Assembly (NCBI RefSeq): GCF_024166365.1
Contig: NC_064822.1
Span: 146,698,823 to 146,762,822, forward strand
Length of the DNA: 64,000 nucleotides
Direction of reading: 5' to 3'
Source: Elephas maximus indicus
Lineage: Eukaryota; Chordata; Mammalia; Proboscidea; Elephantidae
Both the position numbers and the translations under genes were made by a program. Below the pieces are notes generated by a model. The model was not told the origin of the DNA. It saw nothing but the letters and a program-made list of their open reading frames with translations, and ran no database searches. Shown here one piece after another: positions 1-10,522 of the stretch (the stretch's first letter is position 1; the number at the start of each line of letters is the position of its first letter).

Positions 1-1120
1 TACCCTGTATTCCCTCTTTTATTTTTCATATGTTTTCATCATTTACAGATTAACCTCTTTGGTTCCCTGTTGCAATTGTTTCGGTTTTGGATAGTCCTTG
101 AGAGTTCATTTCCTAGGATGGTATCTCTCTGATACAATCTTGTGTCCTAGATTCAGACTGTGGTCTGATGTTGTTTGTTCTCGACTGAAGAACTCCCTTT
201 AATAATTCTTGTAGGTTTAGTTTGGTTTTCATATATTCCCTTAATTTCTACTTATCTGGAAATGTTCTAATTTCGCCATCATATTTGAATGAAAGTTTTG
301 CAGAATACATTATTTGTGGTTGGCAATTTTTTTTTCTTTCAAGGTTTTATATGTGTCATGCCATTGCCTTTTTGTCTGGGCAAATTCTGCCAAATAATCA
401 GACCTTAGTCTTATTGTTTCTCTTCTGTAAGTGCCTTTTTGTTTTTCTCGAGCTGCTCGCAGGATCTTTTCTTTGTCCTTGGTTTCAGTGAGTGTGATTA
501 TGATATCCCTTGGTGTTTTTCTTTTGGGTCTATCCTATATGCGGTTCATTGAGCTTCTTGGATGGTCAGCTTTTCATCATTCATGATATTAGGGAAGTTT
601 TCTGTCAGGAATTCTTCAGTGTTCCTCTCTGTGCTTTCCATTTTCTTCCTCTGTTCTGGAACTCTGATCACTCACAAATTTTTGCTTTTGATTGTATCCT
701 ACATAATTCTCAGGGTTTCTTATTTTTTTTCTGATTTTTCCTCAAACAGAGTTGTATCGAAGTGTTTGTCTTCAATTTTGCTGATTCTGTCTTCCATCAT
801 TTCAAACCTGCTCCTTAGCCCTTGTGTGACACTATTTCTGAAATCTTGTTTTCTATCTTTTGGATTTCTGTTGTTTTTATATGATTTCTAGTTGTGAATT
901 TGTTTTGGCATTTTGTTCCTATTATTACTTTCCTGAATTGTTCCATTTTTTGGTCTGTAGTTTCCATGAATTTGTCTGGCTTTTCCAAAAATTTGTCTAT
1001 TTTTCCCTCATTTTTGTTTGCTTTTTGCTTCAACTCTTGGATTGCTCTGAATAGTAGTTCTAGTGCCTTTTCTTCTACTGGAAAGTCATCTGCTGTTTTA
1101 TTTTGGATGCTTACTGGACC
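1..1120 (-). mobile_element. Old L1 (L1-A), ORF1 and inter-ORF part, left of the ERV
   Basis: Minus-strand L1 whose 3' part lies beyond the left edge. Positions 1 to about 170 look like the spacer after ORF1, and about 170-1120 is ORF1. The order of similar text matches the ORF1 regions of the two younger L1s at 23.2-24.2 kb and 33.4-34.5 kb, but with much more divergence. The 5' half of the same element continues at 11002-12930 after the retrovirus. Family-level L1 assignment is secure; the subfamily is not. Confidence 0.8.
170..1120 (-). pseudogene. L1-A ORF1 (RNA-binding coiled-coil protein), broken
   Basis: In intact L1s, ORF1p is a trimeric coiled-coil, RRM and C-terminal-domain RNA chaperone that coats L1 RNA in the cytoplasm. 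Here the longest open stretch (815-1033) is Lys/Glu/Gln-rich and reads like the coiled coil; the RRM/CTD part towards 200 is split by stops. The N-terminal roughly 20 codons lie on the far side of the retrovirus (ATG at 11063-11065), so the gene is physically cut in two. It is not translatable as a whole. Confidence 0.7.
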
Positions 1121-1607
1121 TGTTACTGGAGAATGGCCTCAGTTCTTGTCTTCGGTGTAGGAAAGAATTCAAACACTGAGACAAATAGTGCCAAGCGAGT
1201 AGAGGTTTATTAGTGAGCAGAGGGTTACTAGTAAAAGTACACTTGACCAGGGAGCTTCAAGTGGGCTACTCAGGTAGGGAAAGAATCTGAGTGCCCCGCA
1301 GTCATTTTCTTAGGGTCGTATGCTCCTTTTGTCTCTTGATCTGTCTCTATTAACATTTAAAAGCCAGGATAAGACCCCCCCCCCATGAAGACTATTTCCT
1401 TGGCTTAAGGTTTAATTACCAAGTTAGAGATCTTATCAAGTTAGAGATCTTATCAAGTTAGGGACCTTATCAAGTTAAGGATCAAAGACCCCTGTAAAGA
1501 TCATTTCCTTGGCTTAAAGTTTAGCTATGTAGGGACCATCTTATTGAGGAATGTCACCACCCTTTGCCTCTTCCTCTTCCCAAGTGCAACCTTCCCCCCC
1601 CCTTGGA
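1121..1607 (-). repeat. ERV 3' LTR
   Basis: Matches 10321-11001 almost throughout, starting TGTTACTGGAGAATGGCC on the plus strand. It contains three near-identical 17-bp units (about 1430-1480, agttagagatcttatca type), a polyadenylation signal (1206-1211) and a degenerate TATA position (1316-1322). It has one copy of the 49-bp block that is repeated about five times in the other LTR. The right edge is placed next to the polypurine tract; the terminal CA expected there is mutated, so the edge is approximate. Confidence 0.88.
1206..1211 (-). promoter_or_regulatory. AATAAA polyadenylation signal, 3' LTR
   Basis: Minus-strand AATAAA about 105 nt downstream of the LTR's TATA position, as expected for the R region. 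The same hexamer is conserved in the 5' LTR at 10406-10411. Confidence 0.7.
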
Positions 1608-1620
1608 TCTTCCCCCCCTC
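1608..1620 (-). other. Polypurine tract (PPT) of the ERV
   Basis: The minus strand reads GAGGGGGGGAAGA immediately upstream of the 3' LTR. This is the usual place and composition for the plus-strand primer. A second purine run lies just inside the LTR edge (about 1590-1602). Confidence 0.7.
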
Positions 1621-1749
1621 GAGTGTCATTCTCCCAAATCTTTGGGGTTGTTGAAGGAGGGTGATCTGTCTTCTGTAGTTACTTCTTGCTGTCATAGGGG
1701 CATAGAGCTGGCCCTAGGAGAGGCACTTGTTCCCTAAGGGGGGTTTCCT

Positions 1750-2469
1750 TTACTCTGGGAGCTGAGGATAGAAGCACTGGGCAGCTTGATCCAAAGGGCT
1801 TTCAGGGCTTGTGTTATTTGACAATGTCTGAATTACAGCCATTTGTAATTGAAACTTTTGTAATCTGGAGGACACAAAACGAGTTAGTATTTTAAGGAAG
1901 CAGGGTCCAAACAGTAAAAGAAGAATCACAGACATTAAAGGGCCAAGGAACAGTATTAGCCAAGATTTCCATGACCAGACAGATGACCAAGAGTTCCATC
2001 TTTGTTTGGCTTGTGTTTGGAGTTTTCTGGCTTTATCTAAAAAGTGGCGGATATGCTCTTGGAGTTGGCCAGTTTGGTTCACCCCAAAACAGCATTGTTC
2101 ACCTAGCATGGCACATATACCCCCATGGCTAGCTGCCAACATGACTAATCCTCTTCAGTTTTGAAGTACTACAGCTGCCAAAGAATTTGTTTGGGTTCGT
2201 AGAGTAGCTATAGTGGCTGCTACCTGGGTATTGAGCTGGGCTAGATCAAGTGAGAGGTTTGCATAAACCTGAGTAGTTGCAAGTGCCCCAGTGGTTCCGG
2301 CTGCGAGGCCAGCTGTTCCTATAAGACTGCTAAGTCCTATAAATATGGGAATTAGGGGCACTGCTTTTTTTGTCACCTTGTGAGTAGTGCTTAAAGGTAA
2401 AGGGATAGGAGCTCCTGCTTCAGCTAAAGAAACAGGAGGGAGGACATATCCTACTGTACATAATCCCAT
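1750..2469 (-). pseudogene. env: ERV env, transmembrane (TM) part, split by a stop
   Basis: The TM subunit of a gamma-type envelope anchors the glycoprotein and drives fusion. Visible in order on the minus strand: a weakly basic pre-cleavage segment, a hydrophobic Gly/Ala-rich fusion-peptide-like stretch (about 2290-2370), a heptad-like region, an immunosuppressive-domain-like block, a CX6CC motif (2089-2115), a hydrophobic anchor (about 1895-1990) and a short tail. An in-frame TGA at 2155-2157, at the start of the immunosuppressive-like block, cuts it into 104- and 130-residue pieces. No canonical RX(K/R)R furin site is evident; the basic pair precedes the fusion peptide without an upstream Arg. 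Presumed non-functional. Confidence 0.85.
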
Positions 2470-3420
2470 CCAATTTGTGGGTAGGCATATAAAAGCTGCA
2501 GTTCCACATACATAATATAGGCCTGAAGATAATGGAAGACAACCCGAGACATGTTATACACTTGATGAAGTGTAATTGCATGGAGTTGGTTTTTTGAAGG
2601 TGGAGGTATATTTCTACCTGTACATGGCAGCTAGGGCAGCTGCTGTTAGTGGACTAAAGCAGGGGTTAATGTTATGGGTGGCATTGTTTTCTGGGTTTTC
2701 CCAGAAGACCATTCTACGGATGATTCTATGAAAACCTTTTCTTTGGCAGTTTCATGTACCAAGGTGCAATTATTTCCATTGTGGCCGGATTTCCATCTGG
2801 AAGCGGACAGAAGGGCCAAGTGGTTGCAACCCAGTGGTCTCCCCTGGCAAAACCGTCCAGTGTAGTCTAACTGTGTGTCTGAGGAGGTATTGGGAGGAAA
2901 GGTTATCCAGCTAGACAAGGGTGGAGGATCAGGGAGAGATGTAGTTATGTGTCTGAAGTTGTGTGTTATCGTGACGGTTACATTGCAACGGGAGCGGCTT
3001 AGAGATCCTACCTGATAAGAGTATCTTTGGGGGCCCAGTAAGTAGATGCACAACAGGCTTTGCCCCCCTTTATTTATACTCCTCGGTACTCCGCCCCCAT
3101 GATAGGGTGTACAGTGTGGTTATTGTGACTTTTGAATGCCCCCGTGGTCCAGTAGAGAGGGTATAGTGAAGAAAGCCTGACATTTGAGCCCAGACCTGCC
3201 AAGAGGCGGGCTACCCTTCTGCTGACTGTCCCCAAGCCTGTAGACAAATCCAGCAGGACTAGTTGTATTTGGTATGTGTAAGCGCCTTTATGACTCCTTG
3301 TAATGGTTTAATACAGGGGGAGATAGGCTCGGGCCGGGTTAGTTGGACAAGTCAATGTGTTATGGCACAGAAAAGAACACAAAGCATTTTGACTTATCTG
3401 TTGTTACTGTCTTGTTTTCT
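2470..3420 (-). pseudogene. env: ERV env, surface (SU) part, frameshifted
   Basis: This is the SU region between integrase and TM. An open stretch at 2646-3053 (135 codons) is Ser/Thr/Pro-rich with several N-x-S/T sites, as in retroviral SU. The segment nearest TM (about 2470-2540) reads in the TM frame and looks like the Cys-containing end of gamma-type SU, but it is separated from the upstream piece by stops and a frameshift. The N-terminal part (3054-3420) has no sizeable open frame. Receptor specificity cannot be judged. Confidence 0.65.
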
Positions 3421-3429
3421 TTTGAAGGG

Positions 3430-4640
3430 TTACTTCAAGTCTTCTATGGGTTCACTCGTCCCCTCTTGATGTTGGCTTGGGGTTTCTTCAAATGTATCTT
3501 TAATGTGGTAGGGTTTCATCCTGGAACGATGTATCCAGCTAGAAATTCTGGGCACCTTTACAGCTGTGGGGGTAGAAAGCATAACAGTATATGGTCCCGT
3601 CCACGTTGGGGCAAGCTGGGATGTTGGGGACCCATCTTTCCAAGTTTTGACTAGGACTAAGGTCACTGGCTCATATAAAGGGACTGAGATGTATATTTGA
3701 GATTTTGGTACTCCTAGCTCTTGAATAGCTTGTTGGAAACTTCCCAGGGAGGCTACAAAATGTACTAGTTGGTTGGTTTCCTCATCTCTGACCAGATCTG
3801 TTCTAAGGAAGGGTCTGCCAGATAGAATTTCAAAGGGGCTAAGCTTTAAATGAGAAGTGGGGCTTATCCTCGTGTGGTGTAAAGTTATCGGGAGAGACTA
3901 GATCCAACTTTGGTGGGTTTCCTGGCCCAGCTTGGCTAAAATTCTTTTTAGTGTTTGATTTGCTCTTTCTACCTTTCCTGACGATTGGGGCCTCCAGCCT
4001 GAGTGTAAGTTGCACTTGATTCCAAGTGCTGTACCTACCCTTTGACTTATGGTTGAAATGAATGCTGGGCCATTATCACTCTGCAGAGACCTAGGAAGTC
4101 CATACCTGGGGATGATTTTATTTAGCAGTTTTTTTATAACTTCTTAGGCTTGTTCTATTTTTGTGGGTAATGTCTCTACCCATCCTGTGAAGGTGTCTAT
4201 GAAGACTAATAAATATTTGTAGCCTAGGCATTTTGGCATCTGGGTGAAATCTAATTGCCAGTCTTCTCCTGGATATAACCCACTTCTTTGGACAGGTTTC
4301 ACTAGCACAGGTGGCAAGTGGGCACCTTGAAGGGTGTTTATTATACAAAGGGGGCACCCTTGGATAATTTGTTTAATGGTTTTCTGAAGCCCTTTACCTG
4401 AAAACAGGCGGGAGCAAAGCTGAGTTGTTTTATCTGGGCCAAGGTGGCATGAATCATGCAGACCCTTTAGGACTTTCCATTGAATATTTCGGGGCAGACA
4501 AATGACTCCTTCTCTGTAATACCACCCATCTTTATCTTGGGAATACCTGTTTTTCTCAGCCCACTGGTTTTCTTCTTTGTTGTACTGTGGTGTAAGGCAT
4601 TTTAAGTTGGCTGAAGGAAGTAGGGCACCAATTAATGGGT
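3430..4640 (-). pseudogene. pol: ERV pol, integrase domain
   Basis: Integrase inserts viral DNA into the host chromosome. The N-terminal zinc module is complete (HxxxH then CPLC, within 4144-4480). The core D is in WQLDFTQ (about 4245-4265). The second D (SDNGPAF, about 4065-4090) and the E (KVERANQ, about 3960-3985) are readable in the same frame beyond a TAA at 4144-4146. A Trp/Pro-rich GPY-type C-terminal module is at 3430-3666. So the HHCC and DDE residues survive although the frame is interrupted. The end overlaps or abuts the start of env, as usual in gammaretroviruses. Confidence 0.87.
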
Positions 4641-5397
4641 CTTTGGATATTGCAGATGTCTTTGCTGCCCGATCAGCTAGTTGGTTACCTAGGGCTGTTT
4701 TACTATCTCCTTTTGGTGTCTTTTGCAATGTATTATGGCTACTTGTAGAGGCAGGTGGACTGCCTCTAGGAGCCATAAAATATGGGGCCCATATTTTAAG
4801 GGACTATTCTTAGTATTTAGATACCCTCTCTCCATAAAGCTGTATGAGCATGAAGTATAAGGAAGGAATATCTAGAATCTGTAAAAATGTTCACCTCTTT
4901 TTCTTTCCCAGCTTAAGGGCCTGGGTCAATGCAATTAGTTCTACCAACTGTGCTGAGGTTCCCTTGGGTAAAGATTTAGCCTTTATTACCTGGTGTAGAG
5001 ATTCGATCGCATACCCTGCATGTCGTTTCCCTTCTTTGACAAAACTGCTGCCATCAGTAAACTACTCCTCATCAGGGTTTATGAGAGGTTGGTCAGGAAG
5101 ATCTTGTCGACTGGCATAGATCTGACTAATGACTTCACAGCAGTTGTGAAGGTTTGGGTCCTTAGGATTGGGGGTAGGTAACAGGGAAGTGGGGCTTAGA
5201 GGGGAGCATTCTTTTACCGTGAGTTGCAGATTTTCTATTAAAACTACTTGGTATCTTAGGATTCTGGTATTTGTTAGCCACTGAGGGTCCTTGTTGTTTA
5301 ACAAGGGGCTGATTTGGTGTGAATTATATAAATCAATTTTCAGCCCTAGCGTTAATTTTAGAGCCTCTTCTATAAGAACAGCAGTGGCTGCCATCAC
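4641..5397 (-). pseudogene. pol: ERV pol, RNase H domain
   Basis: RNase H removes genomic RNA during reverse transcription. The first acidic motif reads TDGSS at 5044-5058, with a stop three codons earlier. The C-terminal acidic motif NQLADRAAK lies at about 4665-4695, just before the integrase zinc module. Several stops lie between. The 5062-5397 frame belongs to the RT-RNase H connection. Confidence 0.75.
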
Positions 5398-6810
5398 TCA
5401 GAGACAGTGAGGATACCCCTGAGCTACTGTATCAAGTTCTTTAGATAGGTATCCTACTGGTCTCTTATCAGACCCTAAGGTTTGGGTGAGGACATCTAGG
5501 ACTGCTCCTTTTCTCTCTGTTACAAACAATTGGAAGGGTTTTTCTGGGTCGGGTAATCCCAAGGCAGGAGCCTGTAGGAGGGCTTTTTTTAGGTTTTCGA
5601 AGGCATGTCTCTGCTCTTCAGTCCACATTAATTCATTAGTTCCTTGTTGGTTATTTATTTTGAGGGCATTATATACTGGTGGCGTAGTGGTTAAGTGCAA
5701 CGGCTGCTAACCAAAAGGTCGGCAGTTCAAATCCGCCAGGCACTCCTTGGAAACTCTTTGGGGCAGTTCTACTCTGTCCTATAGGGTTGCTATGAGTCAG
5801 AATCGACTTGACGGCAGTGGGTTTTTTTATACTGGCCTGGCTTTTTCACAGTATCCAAGAATCCATAGCCTGCAAAAACCCGTTAAACCTAAGAAGGATC
5901 TGAGCTGTTTTGTGGTGTTGAGCTTGGGGATGTTTGCTATGGCTAAAACTCATTGAAGAAATAATCGTTTTTCTCCTGGGGCCAGTCTTAGTCCTAGATA
6001 TTCTACTTCTTGTAAAAGTTGGGCCTTTTCCTTTGAGATTTTGTACCCCTTTTCTGCCAGGTGATTTAGAGTTTGAATAACATGTTGGCATCCTAATTGT
6101 TCTGTGGGGGAGCAGATGAGCAGGTTATCAACATATTGAACAACTTGCCCACCCCCCTCAAGTATTAGGTCTTCTAAGTTCTGTGCCAAAGCTTGGCCAA
6201 AAAGGTGGGGGCTGTCTCTGAACCCTTAGGGTAAAGCTGTCCATGTTAACAGTTGTTTGTGACCAGCAGGATCAGACCATTCGAAGGCAAAAAGAAACTG
6301 ACAAGCTGGGTCTAGAGGGATGCAAAAAAATGCATCCTTCGAGTCTAAAACAGAAAACCATTGGGTGTTAGGCGATATTTCTCCCAAAAATGGTGTAAGG
6401 GTTAGGGACCACAGGGTGGAGAGGAATTACAGCCTCATTAATGATCCTAAGGTCTTGTACTAGCCTATATTTCCCATCTTTCTTTTTAATGGGGAGAATA
6501 GGGGTATTGCAAGGGGAGTTGCAGGGTATTAATATTCTGTGTTTTAAAAAGGTAGTAATTATGTTTTGTAATCCCTGCCTAGCTTCTAAGTTAATGGGGT
6601 ATTTTTTTTTTTTCTTGGAAATTCATTGGTGTCTTTTAACTTTACCATTACTGGGGTGACATTATGTGCCCATCCTTGAATCTCAGTAGCCCATACCTGG
6701 GGGTTTAACTCTTGTTGTTCATCTGTATCTATGTAAGTTCCATTGCTGTTAATTTGTAAGGTCATTATTTGGTTAAGAGCCAGATCTTCTGTTGAGAAGA
6801 TCACTCGAGT
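5398..6810 (-). pseudogene. pol: ERV pol, reverse transcriptase domain, interrupted by a SINE
   Basis: The catalytic box, normally YVDD, reads YVDN at 6124-6135, so one metal-binding Asp is lost. The upstream LPQG-type motif has a TAA in place of the Gln codon (6226-6228). The thumb/connection block with conserved APALGLPD and YLSKELD text lies at 5398-5640. A plus-strand AfroSINE (5678-5827) interrupts the gene. A finger-domain fragment is at 6586-6804. By sequence this RT cannot be active. Confidence 0.88.
5678..5827 (+). mobile_element. AfroSINE, short form, inside ERV pol
   Basis: tRNA-like head with A-box-like TGGCGTAGTGG and B-box-like GTTCAAATCC, then the CTTGGAAACTCT...GGGCAGTTCTACTCTGTCC body and the RTE-like end with GTGGGTTT tail. 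Flanked by a 6-bp direct repeat tatact (5672-5677 and 5828-5833). It lacks the middle segment seen in the long copies at 52-54 kb. It is younger than the ERV it interrupts. Confidence 0.92.
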
Positions 6811-7200
6811 TTTTACTTTGCTTAAGATGTCCCTCCCTGAAAGTGGGACAGGACATTCTGGGAGGATTAAAAATTAATGTGAGAAGCTCGTTGCACCCCA
6901 CAGACAGTGTAATGATGGAGTAAAATATTTTACTTTGGGTTTCCCTTCTACTCCCTGAACCGTGCCTTTGTTAGATGAAAGGGGTCCTTGATAGGAGGTT
7001 AGTATGGAAAAGGCAGCTCCTGTGTCCAAAAGAAAAGTTACTGACCTTCCCGCTACATCTAGGGTGATCCTTGGCTCCTCTGCACTGACGTTGATGTTCT
7101 CGGTGTTTTCGCTGGGAGCCTCTTGGAGCCCAGGGTCCTGTCAGCTTAAGGCCATTTCCACTGAGGGATCGGGACTGGGAGTCCTGCGACCCTCAAGGTA
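6811..7200 (-). pseudogene. pro: ERV protease domain
   Basis: Retroviral aspartic protease that matures Gag-Pol. The active-site motif reads LLDTGAAFS, with DTGA at 7015-7026, in good context. It follows the nucleocapsid zinc fingers directly and precedes RT, as in gammaretroviruses. The frame is interrupted on both sides, so no product is expected. Confidence 0.83.
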
Positions 7201-8562
7201 GTCTCGCCTTCAATGGTCATGCTGTTGGCAATTGGGACAGGGCTTCAGGAGCGGTTTGTTCCGGGGGCTATCCCTTTTCCAGTGGCCAAGTTGGCCACAT
7301 TTGTGACATGCACCGTGTGGAGTATCCTTGGGTCTTCCTGCTAGTAGCGGGTGGTGCCTGCCCTGTTGGGCGGCTAGGAGACGGGCCTGTCTCTTCTCAT
7401 CCTTTTTCTCCTTTTCTTGGAGCCTTTCTTTTTCTTCCCGGTCTCAATTATAGAAGACTGAGGAAGAGACCTTTAACAGTTCATTTAAGGGAGTTTGAGG
7501 TCCTAGCCCTCGTTTTTGAAATTTACGTCTAATATCTAGAACAGTTTGAGTTAGAAACCTATCTTTTAAGACTAGTTCTCCTTCTGGTGATTCTGGGTCT
7601 AAATTGGTATATTTTAGGAGGGCTTCTTTTAGTCTTTCTAGGAAGGCCTTGGGGTTTTCTTGGGGCCCTTGGTCTATGGCGGCCAGTTTATTAAAATTGG
7701 TAGGTTTTATCCTGCAAGCTTTTGTTCCCTCAATCAGGCATACTAACATGTGGTCTCTCACTTGTCTCCCTACTTGGGTATTATAATTCCATCCCAGGTC
7801 TATGCCTGGGACTGTGGCGGTGCCCATGGGGTGGGCTTGTTTGTTTTGTATATATAGCCCATCCGTGAATCATCTGGCTGCCTTGGTGAGATTTAATCTT
7901 TCTCCCTGGGTGTTTAGTTGCAGGTTATCATTATGTCTTTCCAACCCAAATCAAAAGTGAGTGTTAAGTTCTTAAATTTTTCTACATAGTTGTTAGGGTC
8001 ATCAGAGAAACGTCCTAGCTCTTTTTTCCTAAATCCTGCATTGAAAACAGAACCTGTACCCTGACTGGTCCATTAAAGCCAGCCACTTCTTGAAGGGGGC
8101 ACAGGTGAGTGGTGAAGGTGCTGTGGGCGAGGAATTGGAGTAGGGAGGAGTAGGAAGAACAGACATGCCTTTAGTATTTAAGGATGGGGTTGCAGGGTTG
8201 GTAGGGTTTGGGTCTAAGGTGTCTATTGTTTGGTTTGTAACAATGGCAAGTACTGCAGGGTCTATCTCACACTTTTTACACAGTTCTGTGTTTTCTCTTA
8301 AGGCCATAAAAACCTGGACATAAGGGACTTCTGTAGATTTGCCTTGTGTCCAGCAAAACAGATCTAGCTGAAGGATTGTATGATAATTCAAACTTCCCTG
8401 TTGTGGCCAAATCTGTCCATTTCCCAATTTATATTGAGGCCATGTGGTTTTACAAAAGAAGACTAATCTCTTTCTCTTCAGGGTTTGAGGGTCGAACCTG
8501 TCCCAGTTTTTGAGGATACATCCCAGAGGTGAGGCCAACAGTACTGAGTTTTGGTTTCCCAT
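7200..8562 (-). pseudogene. gag: ERV gag (matrix, capsid, nucleocapsid), broken
   Basis: Gag is the structural polyprotein. The start is placed at the ATG 8560-8562, which gives MGNQNS, a plausible N-myristoylation signal; an upstream in-frame ATG at 8586 would hide the Gly. Matrix-like sequence runs to about 8200, then a Pro/Ser/Thr-rich linker. Capsid C-terminal sequence with a major homology region (QGPQENPKAFLERL) lies in 7444-7827. Two CX2CX4HX4C zinc-finger remnants follow: the first (7267-7308) has Ser for the last Cys, the second has a stop after the His and Tyr for the last Cys. Frameshifts separate the matrix and capsid pieces. Confidence 0.87.
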
Positions 8563-10297
8563 CTGGAAAGGAACAGAGTGAGTCAAAGGGGGTAGGGCGT
8601 CTCCTGTGCACCCTATGTTAAATCCCTGCCTGGAGAAGGCATCCCTTCAGTACTTTGTTCTTGTCTATGTCTGCTGTCCTGGCAGGACATGAACTTGTAT
8701 ATTTGTTGATGTCCTTGTTCTGTCAAGAAACTAATTATTGCATACCCTGCTAGCCATTTTAGGGTGGGGGTCCTTTGTGCCTCTGTCTGGGAAGACTTCA
8801 TTTTATTGGCAAACTTTACTATCCATTGAAGCTGACACCTTGATTGCCTCACCCTGACACACCACATAATCTTGAGGGTCCCTTGGAATTGGGCATAGGA
8901 GATGATTTAGCATTTGTGGGAGCCCCTCTTCTGTCCATACCCAAGGGGGGGTATTCTTATTATTTCCTGGGCCCCTCCCTTCCTTTTTTCTGCAGAACCA
9001 GCAAACCCATTCCTCATGTCTGCCCCTCTCTGTATACTTTATGAATTGTTCTTGCACACTGAAAGAGGGAATCAGGGCACAGAGGGCTATCATAAACTAG
9101 ACTCCTGTAGCCCACTTCTTTGTATATTTTCGGACATTCAAATTCTTTGTTTTTTAAGGGGGGGGTAACAGATATAACTTTAGTTAGTCTAATGAATAGC
9201 CCTAAGATTTTTGATTCAGTGAGGCAGACCAGAGTGTCCCTATTCATTCTTTTATAACATGAGAGCAGAGGGAGCTGATCAAGAAAAGGCCGCCTGTGTT
9301 TAGATTCACAATGGCAGTATAAACAGGAAAGTGAGAGAGGTCCTTTGCTGGAACAATTATCCCTTAAAGCCTATCATAAATACAGCCTATCAAATCAAAT
9401 TCTTTGTAAGGGGGGGGGGGTAACAGATATAACTTTAGTTAGTCTAATGAATAGCCTTAAGATTTTTGATTCAGTGAGGCAGACCAGAGTGTCCCTATTC
9501 ATTCTTTTATAACGTGAGAGCAGAGGGAGCTGATTAAGAAAAGGCCGCCTGTGTTTAGATTCACAATGGCAGTATAAACAGGAAAGTGAGAGAGGTCCTT
9601 TGCTGGAACAATTATCCCTTAAAGCCTATCATAAATACAGCACTGATCCCTTTTGCAAAGCATACATGGAGGATACAGATGTAAGTACGTTAGCCAGAAG
9701 TTGGATGGGGCTGAAAGATGCAAAAGGTAAATGGGTGACTGGTCCCTTAAAGAGACTCGCATACTTGGCATGACTATTGCTGAGGTTAGCGGGCGTCAGG
9801 TGTTCTAGGTCGAAAATGTGCTGCTTTGTGAGCAGGACTCCTGGAGGGTGTGATCCCTCTAGTTGTCTAGAGCTTCTCTTACATGTCTCGGATTCTCTCC
9901 TGATTGTCTAAGATAGTCAGGGGGCTTAGAGCATTGGATGACCAATCCTTATGTATGCTCCTCGGATGAGGCTGATTGTTAATTAAGTGAAGTTGGAAGT
10001 CTCTATGAGGCCCCTGCACGTCTCGGGATTGACCCAGACACCTTCGCAAAGCAGAGGGAGGAAGTGCCTCTTTTCTTTGGAGTCTGAAAGAATCAGACAC
10101 TCATTGTTACCCTATTCTTGTTAATAGTCAGACCAAGTACATACAAATCTTTTTAGCACCTCTCAGAACTCTCTCTCAAGAAGAAACAACACACACACAT
10201 GTAGAGGTAGGGATACCTCGGCGCGGGCTGGAAAGAAAGAGAGCCCACGCTCTGAGGTGGACTCACCACTTTCTGGACGAAGGAGGAGGAAGCTTGT
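8563..10297 (-). other. ERV leader (PBS to gag), unusually long, with fragmentary open frames
   Basis: About 1.7 kb of leader. Short minus-strand open stretches at 8613-8867 and 8803-9093 precede gag in different frames; I cannot match them to a known protein. They could be a decayed pre-gag or leader ORF, or chance. The leader contains a tandem duplication (9141-9641) and probably held the packaging signal. Confidence 0.6.
9141..9641. repeat. Tandem duplication (period about 257 bp) in the ERV leader
   Basis: Copy 1 (9141-9386) and copy 2 (9398-9641) are nearly identical from AATTCTTTGT plus a G-run through to CTATCATAAATACAGC, joined by about 11 bp. Visible differences are few (G-run length, tttttt present or absent, ccctaag/ccttaag, aacatg/aacgtg, gatc/gatt). 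It is therefore recent relative to the element. Confidence 0.93.
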
Positions 10298-10315
10298 TAT
10301 CCGAGTCACGGACCA
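10298..10315 (-). other. Primer-binding site of the ERV
   Basis: On the minus strand, TGGTCCGTGACTCGGATA begins five bases after the LTR's terminal CA, the standard PBS position. It starts with TGG as required. It resembles a tRNA-Glu PBS with an indel and several mismatches, but I cannot assign the tRNA securely. Confidence 0.6.
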
Positions 10316-10405
10316 GAATATGTTACCGGAGAATGGCCTCAGTTCTTGTCTTCGGTGTAGGAAAGAATTCAAACACTGAGACAAATAGTGCCAAGTGAGC
10401 AGAGG

Positions 10406-10411
10406 TTTATT
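10406..10411 (-). promoter_or_regulatory. AATAAA polyadenylation signal, 5' LTR
   Basis: Minus-strand AATAAA, aligned with 1206-1211 of the other LTR. Confidence 0.65.
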
Positions 10412-10515
10412 AGCAAGCAGAGGGTTAGTAGTAAAAGTACACTTGACTAGGAAGCATCAAGCAGGCTACTCAGGTAGAGAAAGAATCTGAGTGCCCCATA
10501 GTCATTTTCTTAGGG

Positions 10516-10522
10516 TTTTATA
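10516..10522 (-). promoter_or_regulatory. TATA box of the ERV 5' LTR
   Basis: Minus-strand TATAAAA about 105 nt upstream of AATAAA, at a U3/R-like spacing. The same place in the 3' LTR (1316-1322) has three changes and no TATA. Confidence 0.6.

Noticed and set aside
1750..3053. Domesticated (syncytin-like) envelope gene
   Set aside because: Stop in TM and frameshift plus stops in SU; no intact frame or signal peptide.
5681..5735. tRNA-like sequence (also in every other AfroSINE head)
   Set aside because: SINE head, not a tRNA gene: no full cloverleaf or acceptor stem, and it continues into SINE body.
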